From the NCBI RefSeq assembly GCF_001512305.1, contig NZ_LNUT01000005.1, positions 1,399,774-1,463,773 on the forward strand: a DNA stretch of 64,000 nt. The letters are read 5' to 3'. The DNA comes from Arthrobacter sp. EPSL27. GTDB lineage: Bacteria; Actinomycetota; Actinomycetes; Actinomycetales; Micrococcaceae. The position numbers and the translations under genes are program-made. Each line of letters starts with the position of its first letter. Position 1 is the first letter of the stretch. Of the stretch, positions 50,748 through 58,352 are shown piece after piece. The notes beneath the pieces are model-generated. The model made no database searches. It was given only the letters and a program-made list of their open reading frames with translations, and was not told the origin of the DNA.

Positions 50748-51188
50748 TCAGACCGCGGGGACGCTCCTGGCCCGGAGCCGGGCCAGGAGCGTCGCGGCGA
50801 GCATCGCCGTCGCAAGTTCAACCGCAATGACTGCCAGCATCGCTCCGGCACCCGAGGGCGCGGCCCCGGCTGATGCGGGAGCAGCAGCGTGGCCCATGTG
50901 ACCCTGCGCCCCGGCGCCGAGCAGCAGAACCGTATGTACCCCGGTCATCGCCAGCGCCGAGGCCATTACCCGGCGCAAGGCGGCGGCACGTCCGTGCTGC
51001 CAGATATGCACGGCGCACGGGAGGCACACCGCAACCATGGCCAGCATGAGCAGGTTCAGCCAGATCCCGTGCTGGTTCCCGGTGACCAGCCACAGGTGTG
51101 CCAGACACGACGCTGCCGTGACCGCTGCGCAGATCCGGGAATGGACGGCGGGTGCGGCCCCGCCGCGCACGCTGACCGCGGCACTCAC
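50748..51188 (-). CDS. Membrane protein of unknown function
   Basis: A 146-residue protein with four to five hydrophobic stretches (VTAASCLAHLWLVTG, LNLLMLAMVAVCLPCAV, VMASALAMTGVHTVLLLGAG, LAVIAVELATAMLAATLLA) joined by short polar parts, including H-rich GHMGHAAAP. I do not recognise a family; His and Met near the loops might bind metal. It starts at ATG 51188, 9 bases after the amine oxidase gene, with which it is probably co-transcribed. A role in copper supply for the oxidase is possible but speculative. Confidence 0.6.
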   Translation of the reverse strand: MSAAVSVRGGAAPAVHSRICAAVTAASCLAHLWLVTGNQHGIWLNLLMLAMVAVCLPCAVHIWQHGRAAALRRVMASALAMTGVHTVLLLGAGAQGHMGHAAAPASAGAAPSGAGAMLAVIAVELATAMLAATLLARLRARSVPAV

Positions 51189-51197
51189 GGCATCGGC

Positions 51198-53132
51198 CTA
51201 GCTGTGGCAGTGTCCGCCGCCGGCCGGCTGTGCACTCGCGGGCACATCCAGCACGGGGCTGCGGTCGAAGAACCCCTCGGGCCGGAGCTTGAAGCCCACC
51301 GTGTCCACGGGCATGATGGGCCAGTCCTCGACCCGGGGGAAGTGCGTCAGCCCGAAGGTGTGCCACACCACGATGTCCTGTCCGTCGATGTCGCGGTCCT
51401 GGGCGGTGTAGGCCGGCAGTCCGGCCCCGCCGGTGTGCTGGTTGACGAAGTCCCCGGTGGGGTACCGCTCATCCTCCGCGAACCGGGTGACCCACAGGTC
51501 CTTGGTGGCAAAAGCGGCACGCCGGGCGATGGAGGACTCCGGGTCGGCGAGCAGGGTGGGCTGGCCCTGGGCGTGCAGCTTGTAGCCCACTGGTTCACCC
51601 AGGCGGTTGCGTGATTCCGGGTTGGAGATGATCCAGGTCCTGCCGCTGCGCGCGTCGGCTTCCCGGACGGCTTCCGATTCGCGCGCCAGGACTGTCCGCT
51701 TCCGGGAGAACGCGTTGCCGCGCTCGTTGCCCGCACCCATCGCTTGGCGGACCACGTCCTCCTCCTCGACGCGGTTGGTGAAGCCGTCGACCGCCATGTC
51801 CAGCCGCGCGCTGAAGAGGTGCTGGTGGAACGGCGCGCCCAGACCCGGGGCCAGCTGGGAGATGTTGTCCGAGCCGCCCTCCGGGAAGGCGGAGGTGAAG
51901 ACCACTCCGGTGGCCTTGGCCTCGAATTCGATAGTGCCGTCGAGGTAGAGGTACCAGTAGAAGCCGTAGTCGTAGTTGCCGATGGTGGTGAAAAAGGAGA
52001 TCACCAGGCGGCGGTTGCGGCGGGTGTAGTTGATGCCCGTCCACAGGTCGCTGTGCTTGGCCAGGATGCCCCAGTCCTCCTCGTGCATGCAGATGCCGTT
52101 GCGGATTTCCCGGGGGTTGCCGAAGGCGTCACTGATGACGGGGCTGAGGTAGGTAATCTCGCCGAGGCAGTCGCAGCCCAGCTCCAGGGAGTTGGCGTAC
52201 TGGCCCACCAGGTATTCGCCGGTGTCGAAGTAGTTCTGCCATGACCGGACCGGCGACGGGTCCCCGTACGGGACCACCATCTCGGCGATGGAGGCGCGGT
52301 TGATGATGGGACGCACGCGGTCTCCGTCCCGGAAGGCCAGGTTGTGCAGCACCACGCCTTCGCGGACATCGAAGCCGACGTCCACGCTCCACTTCTCCCA
52401 TTCAACGTGGTTGCCGCCGGTGACTGTGAAGCTGGGCCCGTCGGGCTGGGTGATGTTGATGGGCTTCTGCGTGGTGCGCAGCGGGCCGGTCAGTTCCGGA
52501 TCGGTGTAGTTGCCGTGCTCGGCCGGAATCGGGAAGACGCCGGTGTCCAGCACTTGTGTGACTTCCCTGCTGACGACGTCGACGTACGCCACAAGGCCGT
52601 CCACGGGGTGAGCCCAGGCGCTGTCCTCGGGGAAGTCCTGCACGAAGGCCAGGCCGCGGAGGATCCGGCGTCCCCTCTCCTCCGGGTATTCGAAGACACC
52701 GGCGGACAGCGGGGCAACCCGGACCTTGCCGACGTCCAGGCCGCGGCTGGCCAGGGCCTTGAGCCACCGTTCGTCCGTGGCAAGAAGCGCCTCGACCACC
52801 TCGAACTCCTCCTCCAGGACAGGGAGCTCCCCGGTCGCCGCCGTGTCGAGTTCGACGGCGGAAATCACCGTGCCGCTGGACACCGAGACGGTCACGTCAG
52901 CCGGCCGCCCTCCCGCGATGTCATGGACGAAGACCCGGAACCGGCGTTCGTCTGCGCCTGCCGGCGCATTCCTGGCGGGATCCACCAGGCCCAGGTAGGC
53001 GATTCGCTTGGTCTCGCCGAGGAGTCCCGCTGTGCGCAGGATGGCCTGGACTGCGGAGATTTCGGTGCCCGCGGCGAGGCTGTACGCGCTGGAAGGACTA
53101 GATTCCGTGCGGATGTCGGTTGGTGCGGTCAT
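51198..53132 (-). CDS. tynA: Copper/TPQ amine oxidase (tyramine/phenylethylamine oxidase)
   Basis: A 644-residue topaquinone enzyme that oxidises primary amines to aldehydes with O2, releasing H2O2 and NH3. The TPQ precursor is Tyr387 in TTIGNYDY; the catalytic base is Asp303 in YFDTGEYLVGQYANSLELGC; copper ligands are His436 and His438 (FHQHLFSARLD) and His597 (GLTHFPRVEDWP). Length and order match the Arthrobacter phenylethylamine oxidase, with an offset of 5 residues. No signal peptide is seen, so it is cytoplasmic. It is divergent from a TetR gene. The C-terminal GGGHCHS is an unusual His/Cys tail. Confidence 0.94.
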   Translation of the reverse strand: MTAPTDIRTESSPSSAYSLAAGTEISAVQAILRTAGLLGETKRIAYLGLVDPARNAPAGADERRFRVFVHDIAGGRPADVTVSVSSGTVISAVELDTAATGELPVLEEEFEVVEALLATDERWLKALASRGLDVGKVRVAPLSAGVFEYPEERGRRILRGLAFVQDFPEDSAWAHPVDGLVAYVDVVSREVTQVLDTGVFPIPAEHGNYTDPELTGPLRTTQKPINITQPDGPSFTVTGGNHVEWEKWSVDVGFDVREGVVLHNLAFRDGDRVRPIINRASIAEMVVPYGDPSPVRSWQNYFDTGEYLVGQYANSLELGCDCLGEITYLSPVISDAFGNPREIRNGICMHEEDWGILAKHSDLWTGINYTRRNRRLVISFFTTIGNYDYGFYWYLYLDGTIEFEAKATGVVFTSAFPEGGSDNISQLAPGLGAPFHQHLFSARLDMAVDGFTNRVEEEDVVRQAMGAGNERGNAFSRKRTVLARESEAVREADARSGRTWIISNPESRNRLGEPVGYKLHAQGQPTLLADPESSIARRAAFATKDLWVTRFAEDERYPTGDFVNQHTGGAGLPAYTAQDRDIDGQDIVVWHTFGLTHFPRVEDWPIMPVDTVGFKLRPEGFFDRSPVLDVPASAQPAGGGHCHS

Positions 53133-53173
53133 GATGACGGCCTTCGTTCGGGGACCCGGCGGGTCGGAACTTT

Positions 53174-53195
53174 ATTTTCTATAGTTGTAGAGAAT
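53174..53195. promoter_or_regulatory. Operator-like inverted repeat between tynA and the TetR gene
   Basis: The 22-bp element beginning ATTTTCTATA and ending TGTAGAGAAT is an imperfect palindrome with AT-rich arms centred at 53184/53185. It lies 42 bases from the amine oxidase start and 58 from the TetR start, the usual position for a TetR operator controlling both. Confidence 0.6.
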
Positions 53196-53252
53196 ACGGA
53201 AATGTAAGCTGTGCCACAAGAGTCCGGCGCAAATGATTTGGAGAGCAGTACC

Positions 53253-53843
53253 GTGCCAAAGATCGTCGACCACGACCAGCGGCGGCTCGAGCTCGTCGAC
53301 GCCACCTGGCGGACCATCGCCAGGCTGGGGATCGAAAGCGCCACCATGCGGGAAATCGCCCTCGAGGCCGGCTTTGCAAACGGCGCCCTCAAGCCATACT
53401 TCCCCACCAAGGACGACCTGCTGACCTTTGCGTTCGGGCACGTCTTCAACCGCACCAACGAGCGCATCCGGGAGGTCACCGCCGGACAGGCCGGACTCGC
53501 GGCGCTGCGGGTGTTTTGTCTCGAGGTGCTGCCGCTCGACGAGGAGCGGATCAACGAAGCCCGGATTGTCATCCCGTTCTGGCAGAAGGCCATCAACGAC
53601 CCCCACAAGGCCCGGATCCACCGGGACTCAATGGAGCAGTGGCTGGCCGCGATGCGGCAGTTCCTTGCCGAGGCACGCCAGGCCGGCGCTGTCACCACCA
53701 CTGTCGGCGACGCCACCCTGGCCGGGCAGTTGCTCAACCTGCTCCTCGGCGCGCAGGTCGCGGCGGCGCTCGCCCCGGAAGGGCAGGTGGAGCTGGGGCT
53801 GACCGACCAGCTAGAGGGTTTCCTCACCCTGCTGGCCCGCTAG
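53253..53843 (+). CDS. TetR-family transcriptional regulator
   Basis: A 196-residue repressor. The N-terminal HTH is LVDATWRTIARLGIESATMREIALEAGFANGALKPYFPTKDDLL (cited by position, residues 12-55), and the rest is the helical ligand domain, including a BetI-like stretch (WQKAINDPHKARIH). GTG 53253 is preferred over GTG 53211 because of GGAG 53240 and the standard TetR N-terminus. It is divergent from tynA with an operator-like repeat between them, so it probably represses the amine oxidase. The effector may be the amine or aldehyde. Confidence 0.85.
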   Translation: MPKIVDHDQRRLELVDATWRTIARLGIESATMREIALEAGFANGALKPYFPTKDDLLTFAFGHVFNRTNERIREVTAGQAGLAALRVFCLEVLPLDEERINEARIVIPFWQKAINDPHKARIHRDSMEQWLAAMRQFLAEARQAGAVTTTVGDATLAGQLLNLLLGAQVAAALAPEGQVELGLTDQLEGFLTLLAR

Positions 53844-53920
53844 GCCCAGCGCCCACTTCTCGGCCTTTATTCGCCGAGTGTTGAAAAAAGATGACATGCG
53901 CCGGGTGCGGCGCTACCCTG

Positions 53921-53950
53921 AAAGGACTGTGTCCCACGACACAGCCCTTT
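53921..53950. promoter_or_regulatory. 13-bp inverted repeat upstream of the AraC-type gene
   Basis: AAAGGACTGTGTC (53921-53933) and GACACAGCCCTTT (53938-53950) pair at 12 of 13 positions around a 4-base spacer CCAC. It lies 28 bases before the araC-like start and may be an operator or a leader hairpin. Confidence 0.55.
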
Positions 53951-53977
53951 CGAATTACGACGGCGTCAGGATTCTCT

Positions 53978-54949
53978 ATGACCGCAGTTGCAGCCCACCC
54001 CTCGCCCCGCCCGGCCGGACAGGACGTCCGCAGCAGCACGGCAACATCTTTCGACCACTGGAAGCACCTCGTCGCGGAGTCGTTCGTTCCGCTGGCAGCC
54101 TCGAGCGACGACACGGACAACTTCCGCGGCCGCATGCGGGCCCGGCGGCTGGACCGCGTGGCCGTCGTCGAGGTCTCCTCCACCAGCCATGAGGTCCACC
54201 GCACGCCGGCGCTGATTGCGCAGTCGAACCAGCGCTATTTCAAGCTCAACCTGCAGCTGCAGGGCACCGGGCTCCTCATCCAGGACAACCGCGAGGCCGT
54301 CCTGCAGCCGGGAGATCTCTCCATCTACGACACCAGCCGCCCCTACACGCTCGCCTTCGAGGGCGACGCCCGGCTCATGGTGGTCATGTTTCCCTGGGAC
54401 GCCTTGTCCCTGCCACCCGACTGCATCGCACAACTTTCGGCCGTACGGATGGCGTCCGACGGCGGCCTCGCCGCGATCGTGGGGCCGTTCATTGCCCACC
54501 TCGCGGAGAACCTGGATGCGCTGAGCGGCCCCAGCGGGTCCCGCCTGGCCGCCAATGCCCTCGATCTGGTCTCCACCATGCTCCACTCGGAGCTGGACAT
54601 GTCCGCCGACCGCATGCGGCCACAATCCCTGCTGGCGGCCTCGGTCCGCGAATATATCGACGCCCACCTGGCCGATCCGCTGCTCTCGCCCGCTTCGATC
54701 GCGGCCGCCCATTTCATCTCCACACGTCACCTGCACAACGTCTTCCATGAATCCGGCTCCACGGTGGCGAGCTGGATCAGGACGCAGCGGCTGGAAGGGG
54801 CGCGCCGCGAACTGCGGGACCCGCTTCACGCCGGGAAGTCCGTAGGTGCTGTGGCCGCCCGGTGGGGCTTCCTGGACGCCGCACACTTTAGCCGCTCCTT
54901 CCGCGATGCCTTCGACGTTTCCCCCAGCGACTGGCGGCGCGGCGCCTGA
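53978..54949 (+). CDS. AraC-family regulator with AraC_binding_2 domain (FeaR-like)
   Basis: A 323-residue activator. Residues 40-190 form the cupin-like effector domain (RFKLNLQLQGTGLLIQDNREAVLQPGDLSIYDTSRPYTL, cited by position about 108-145). Residues 225-323 hold the two helix-turn-helix motifs (ASIAAAHFISTRHLHNVFHE and SVGAVAARWGFLDAAHFSRSF). This architecture is that of FeaR, the E. coli activator of tyramine and phenylethylamine oxidation. Its place beside tynA and an aldehyde dehydrogenase supports that analogy. ATG 53978 was chosen over a longer frame. Confidence 0.85.
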   Translation: MTAVAAHPSPRPAGQDVRSSTATSFDHWKHLVAESFVPLAASSDDTDNFRGRMRARRLDRVAVVEVSSTSHEVHRTPALIAQSNQRYFKLNLQLQGTGLLIQDNREAVLQPGDLSIYDTSRPYTLAFEGDARLMVVMFPWDALSLPPDCIAQLSAVRMASDGGLAAIVGPFIAHLAENLDALSGPSGSRLAANALDLVSTMLHSELDMSADRMRPQSLLAASVREYIDAHLADPLLSPASIAAAHFISTRHLHNVFHESGSTVASWIRTQRLEGARRELRDPLHAGKSVGAVAARWGFLDAAHFSRSFRDAFDVSPSDWRRGA

Positions 54950-54983
54950 ACCCGGCCCGGAGCCCTCAGGCGCCGGCAGAATG

Positions 54984-55025
54984 CAGAAGGGGCGGTGCCG
55001 GACAGATCCGGCACCGCCCCTTCTG
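54984..55025. terminator. Strong bidirectional terminator hairpin
   Basis: A perfect stem of 19 bp: CAGAAGGGGCGGTGCCGGA (54984-55002) and TCCGGCACCGCCCCTTCTG (55007-55025) with a 4-base loop. It lies between the convergent AraC and permease genes and would stop transcription from both. Confidence 0.88.
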
Positions 55026-55039
55026 GCTGCGGCCGTAAA

Positions 55040-56509
55040 CTACACGGCGGCGCCCGTGCGCACGGCCCTGCGCTCCACGGCAACTTCCACGAGCACACCG
55101 GCAACAAACACCACGGGGACTGCCAGCAGGAGGGCAACCGCTGTTTCGGTGCTGCCGCCAATCAGTGCGGTGAAGTTGCTGACCACCAGAGACAGGACCC
55201 AGCCCAGCAGCACCGCGGCGAGCGCCGGCGCCACCGCCGTCTGCCAGAGCTGGCCCGGCACCCTCTCGCGCCGGAAGTATGCGACGACGGCCAGGGAGCA
55301 GAGCATGTACAGCACCAGGAGTGCCGCGACGGCCAGCCCGCTGAACCAGGAAAAGAGGGTCAGGACAGGGTCCAGGGACAGCACAGCGAAGGGCGCCACC
55401 AGCAGGAACGCAATGCCGGTCTGGATCCGTGCGGCCACTTCCGGGGCCTTGTGCCGGTTGGTCCGGGCCACGCTGCGGGGCATCGAGCCGCGCAGTGCCA
55501 GCGAATGGAGGTAGCGGTTGATGCCGTTGTGGAAGGCGATGATGCCCGCCAGCAGGGAGGTCACCAGCAGGACCCCGGTGACCGTTCCAGCCCACGGCCC
55601 GAACAGCTCCACCATCGGCGTCAGCACAAATGAGGTCGAATCGCCCGATTCGAGGGCCGCGCCGGCGGCGTCAATGACCTGGGACGGGCCGTAGTAGCTG
55701 ACCAGCATCCACGAAATGAAGGAGAAGAACACGGCGATCACACCCACGGACAGGTACGTGGCACGGGCAACCGTGCGGTGGGCGTCCTTCGCTTCGGCAG
55801 AATAGATCGCCGTGGATTCGAAGCCGAACATGGAGGCGACGGCGAACATGATGGCCACGCCGGGCGCCCCTGCCCCGATAGCCGCGGGAGAGAACGACGC
55901 CGCCAGGCTGATGCCCTCCGGGCCGCCGCCGCGCAACAGCACGGTGAAGCCGAACATCAGCAGGATGGCGACCTCCAGCCCCACGAGCACCGCGAGGACC
56001 CTTGCCCCGAGTTCGATGTTGAGGGATCCCAGTACCTGCACGCCCGCCATGGTGACCACAGCCAGCAGCCACCAGGGAACCATGACCCCGGCGGATCCGA
56101 GGAGCCCCGAGAACGCCGCGCCATACAGCCCGTACATGGCGGCCTGGACCGTGCTGTACGCGAGGAGCGCGAGCCATGCGGCTCCCGCTCCGGTCTTCCG
56201 CCCGAAGGCGGCCGTCACATAGGCGTAGAAGGCGCCGTTGGCCTGGATCTTCCGGCTCATCGCGACGAACCCGACGGCAAAGACCACAATGACAATCCCC
56301 ACCACCAGATACGCCCCGGGGGCGCCGGCGCCGTTGCCCAGGGCCGTGGCCAGCGGTGTTGCGCCGACCATTCCGGTCAGCGGCGCCTGGGCTGACAGGA
56401 CAAAGAACAGAATGCCCATCACGCCAACGCTGCCGGCGCGCAGCGCAGTGGAGTGCTCCGTGCGGGGACTGGACACTGCGGTCCGGGACGTGGAATTTGA
56501 AATACTCAT
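55040..56509 (-). CDS. APC-family amino acid / amine permease
   Basis: A 489-residue permease with about 12 helices. APLTGMVGATPLATALGNG, GAFYAYVTAAFGRKTG and FGFESTAIYSAEAKDAHRTVARATY are conserved in APC carriers of the YhdG/EutP-like 'amino acid permease' group. ATG 56509 has AAGGAT. Its place between a FeaR-like activator and an aldehyde dehydrogenase suggests uptake of an aromatic amine such as phenylethylamine or tyramine, but specificity is not demonstrated. Confidence 0.83.
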   Translation of the reverse strand: MSISNSTSRTAVSSPRTEHSTALRAGSVGVMGILFFVLSAQAPLTGMVGATPLATALGNGAGAPGAYLVVGIVIVVFAVGFVAMSRKIQANGAFYAYVTAAFGRKTGAGAAWLALLAYSTVQAAMYGLYGAAFSGLLGSAGVMVPWWLLAVVTMAGVQVLGSLNIELGARVLAVLVGLEVAILLMFGFTVLLRGGGPEGISLAASFSPAAIGAGAPGVAIMFAVASMFGFESTAIYSAEAKDAHRTVARATYLSVGVIAVFFSFISWMLVSYYGPSQVIDAAGAALESGDSTSFVLTPMVELFGPWAGTVTGVLLVTSLLAGIIAFHNGINRYLHSLALRGSMPRSVARTNRHKAPEVAARIQTGIAFLLVAPFAVLSLDPVLTLFSWFSGLAVAALLVLYMLCSLAVVAYFRRERVPGQLWQTAVAPALAAVLLGWVLSLVVSNFTALIGGSTETAVALLLAVPVVFVAGVLVEVAVERRAVRTGAAV

Positions 56510-56576
56510 CGGATCCTTCTTAACGGTCATGAGTCTGGGATAGGGCGGCGCCTGGCACCGTGGCATTCAGCTTTGC

Positions 56577-56594
56577 AGGTGACACCCGTCACCT
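56577..56594. promoter_or_regulatory. Operator-like palindrome between the permease and aldehyde dehydrogenase genes
   Basis: AGGTGAC-ACCC-GTCACCT is a perfect 7+7 inverted repeat in the 253-base divergent gap between the permease start (56509) and the dehydrogenase start (56763). It is a candidate binding site for the local AraC or TetR regulator. Confidence 0.55.
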
Positions 56595-56762
56595 CTTTGT
56601 CGATCAGTGACCGGTTGTTGTTCCCCAGCGCAACGGATCCGGCGCAGGGGTAATCCTTCGCAGTGGGTCAACGGCACTTCGCGCAAAGACAAGACCGCGG
56701 GTCCGGTCCCGGGGCACACTCGGAGATGCCCCAGTGCCTCAACTACTCGATGTGGAGTACCC

Positions 56763-58172
56763 ATGGAAACCTACGATGCCCTCCTGGCCGCGATCGCCCC
56801 GGCGTCCGGCGAAACGCGGACCATCCTCGACCCCGCGACCGGCACCGCCGTCGGCGAAGCGCCGGTCCACACCGCCCAGGATCTTGAGCGGGCCGTCGCC
56901 GCGGCCGCAGCCGCGCAGCCGGCCTGGGCCGCGCTGGGCCACGACGCCCGGTCGGCTGCCCTCCTGCGGGCGGCCGACGCCGTCGAACGCTCCGCCGAGG
57001 AACTGGCCCGGCTGCTCTCCCGCGAGCAGGGCAAGCCGCTCAACGGTCCCAACGCCCGCTTCGAGGTTGGCGCCTGCGCCGCGTGGCTCCGCGTCGCCGC
57101 AACCACCGCGCTGGACCCGGAAACCGTAGTGGACGACGGCGAGACCCGGGCCGAACTGCACTACCGGCCCATCGGCGTCGTGGGCGCGATCGGCCCTTGG
57201 AACTGGCCCATGATGATCACAGTCTGGCAGCTCGCCCCCGCCCTGCGGATGGGCAACGCCGTGGTGGTGAAACCCTCGGAATACACCCCGCTGTCCGTCC
57301 TGGCCCTCGTCCACATCCTGAACCAGGAACTGCCCGACGACATCCTGTCGGTGGTCTCCGGCGGCCGCGACGTCGGTGAGGCCCTGGCCGGACACCCCGG
57401 CATCGGCAAGATCATGTTCACCGGCTCCACCGCCACCGGCAAAGCCATCATCAAATCCTCCGCCGACACCGTCAAGCGCCTCACCTTGGAACTCGGCGGC
57501 AACGACGCCGGCATCGTCCTGCCCGACGCCGATCCCGCAACCATCGCCGAAGGCCTGTTCTGGGGCGCGTTCATCAACACCGGCCAGACCTGCGCCGCCC
57601 TCAAGCGCCTCTACGTGCACGAGGACATCTACGACGCCGTCTGCGCCGCGCTCACCGAGGTCGCCGCCGCGATGCCGATGGGCAACGGCCTGGACGAGAA
57701 CAACGTCCTCGGCCCGCTGCAGAACCGGCAGCAGTACGACGTCGTGTCCCGCCTGGTGGAAGCGGCACGGGATTCCGGGGCCAGGATTCTCGTGGGCGGC
57801 GACCCGGACGCCGCCCAGCCCGGGCACTTCTATCCCGCCACCCTGGTGGCCGACATCGACAACACCAACCCGCTGGTCGCGGAGGAACAGTTCGGCCCCG
57901 CACTCCCGATCATCCGTTACAGCTCAGTGGACGAGGCGGTCACCATGGCGAACGCGCTCGACGTCGGCCTCGGCGCCTCCGTCTGGTCCGCCGACGCAGC
58001 GGAAGCCCGCAAAGTCGCTGCCCGGCTCGAGGCCGGCACTGTCTGGATCAACAAGCACGGCGCCGTGGACCCGCGCATCCCCTTCGGCGGCGCCAAGCAG
58101 TCGGGCTACGGACTGGAATTCGGCGTCGAAGGCCTGAAGGCACTGGGGGTTCCGCAGGTGATCAACGGCTGA
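56763..58172 (+). CDS. NAD(P)-dependent aldehyde dehydrogenase (FeaB-like)
   Basis: A 469-residue dehydrogenase with Asn147 in GPWNWPM, the base Glu243 in LTLELGG and the nucleophile Cys277 in TGQTCAALKR. KPSEYTPLS and FTGSTATGKAI are the cofactor regions, and FGGAKQSGYGLEFG closes the domain. It would convert the phenylacetaldehyde or 4-hydroxyphenylacetaldehyde made by the amine oxidase to the acid. ATG 56763 follows GGAGTACCC. The gene is short compared with about 495-residue ALDHs because of a brief N-terminus. Confidence 0.88.
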   Translation: METYDALLAAIAPASGETRTILDPATGTAVGEAPVHTAQDLERAVAAAAAAQPAWAALGHDARSAALLRAADAVERSAEELARLLSREQGKPLNGPNARFEVGACAAWLRVAATTALDPETVVDDGETRAELHYRPIGVVGAIGPWNWPMMITVWQLAPALRMGNAVVVKPSEYTPLSVLALVHILNQELPDDILSVVSGGRDVGEALAGHPGIGKIMFTGSTATGKAIIKSSADTVKRLTLELGGNDAGIVLPDADPATIAEGLFWGAFINTGQTCAALKRLYVHEDIYDAVCAALTEVAAAMPMGNGLDENNVLGPLQNRQQYDVVSRLVEAARDSGARILVGGDPDAAQPGHFYPATLVADIDNTNPLVAEEQFGPALPIIRYSSVDEAVTMANALDVGLGASVWSADAAEARKVAARLEAGTVWINKHGAVDPRIPFGGAKQSGYGLEFGVEGLKALGVPQVING

Positions 58173-58205
58173 CCGGACCCGGTGCGCGGCGGGTCCGGTC
58201 CCGCG

Positions 58206-58260
58206 ACACGCAAACGGCCCGGCGCCGCGGTGTACCCGCAGCGCTGGGCCGTTTCCGTGT
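58206..58260 (+). terminator. Terminator hairpin after the aldehyde dehydrogenase gene
   Basis: Arms 58206-58225 (ACACGCAAACGGCCCGGCGC) and 58241-58260 (GCGCTGGGCCGTTTCCGTGT) pair at 18 of 20 positions around a 15-base loop. The right arm overlaps the first unit of the 19-bp tandem repeat that follows. Confidence 0.7.
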
Positions 58261-58319
58261 CACAGGGCCTTTGCCGTGTCGCTGGGCCTTTGCCGTGCCG
58301 CCGGGCCGCTGCCGTGTCG
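58244..58319. repeat. Tandem repeat, four 19-bp units
   Basis: Four head-to-tail units: 58244-58262 CTGGGCCGTTTCCGTGTCA, 58263-58281 CAGGGCCTTTGCCGTGTCG, 58282-58300 CTGGGCCTTTGCCGTGCCG, 58301-58319 CCGGGCCGCTGCCGTGTCG. Unit consensus is CtGGGCCtTTGCCGTGtCG. It lies between two convergent genes and partly derives from the terminator arm. A more diverged fifth unit may follow. Confidence 0.85.
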
Positions 58320-58352
58320 CAGCCGCGGCCCGACGGCACGGGTCCCCGGGAC

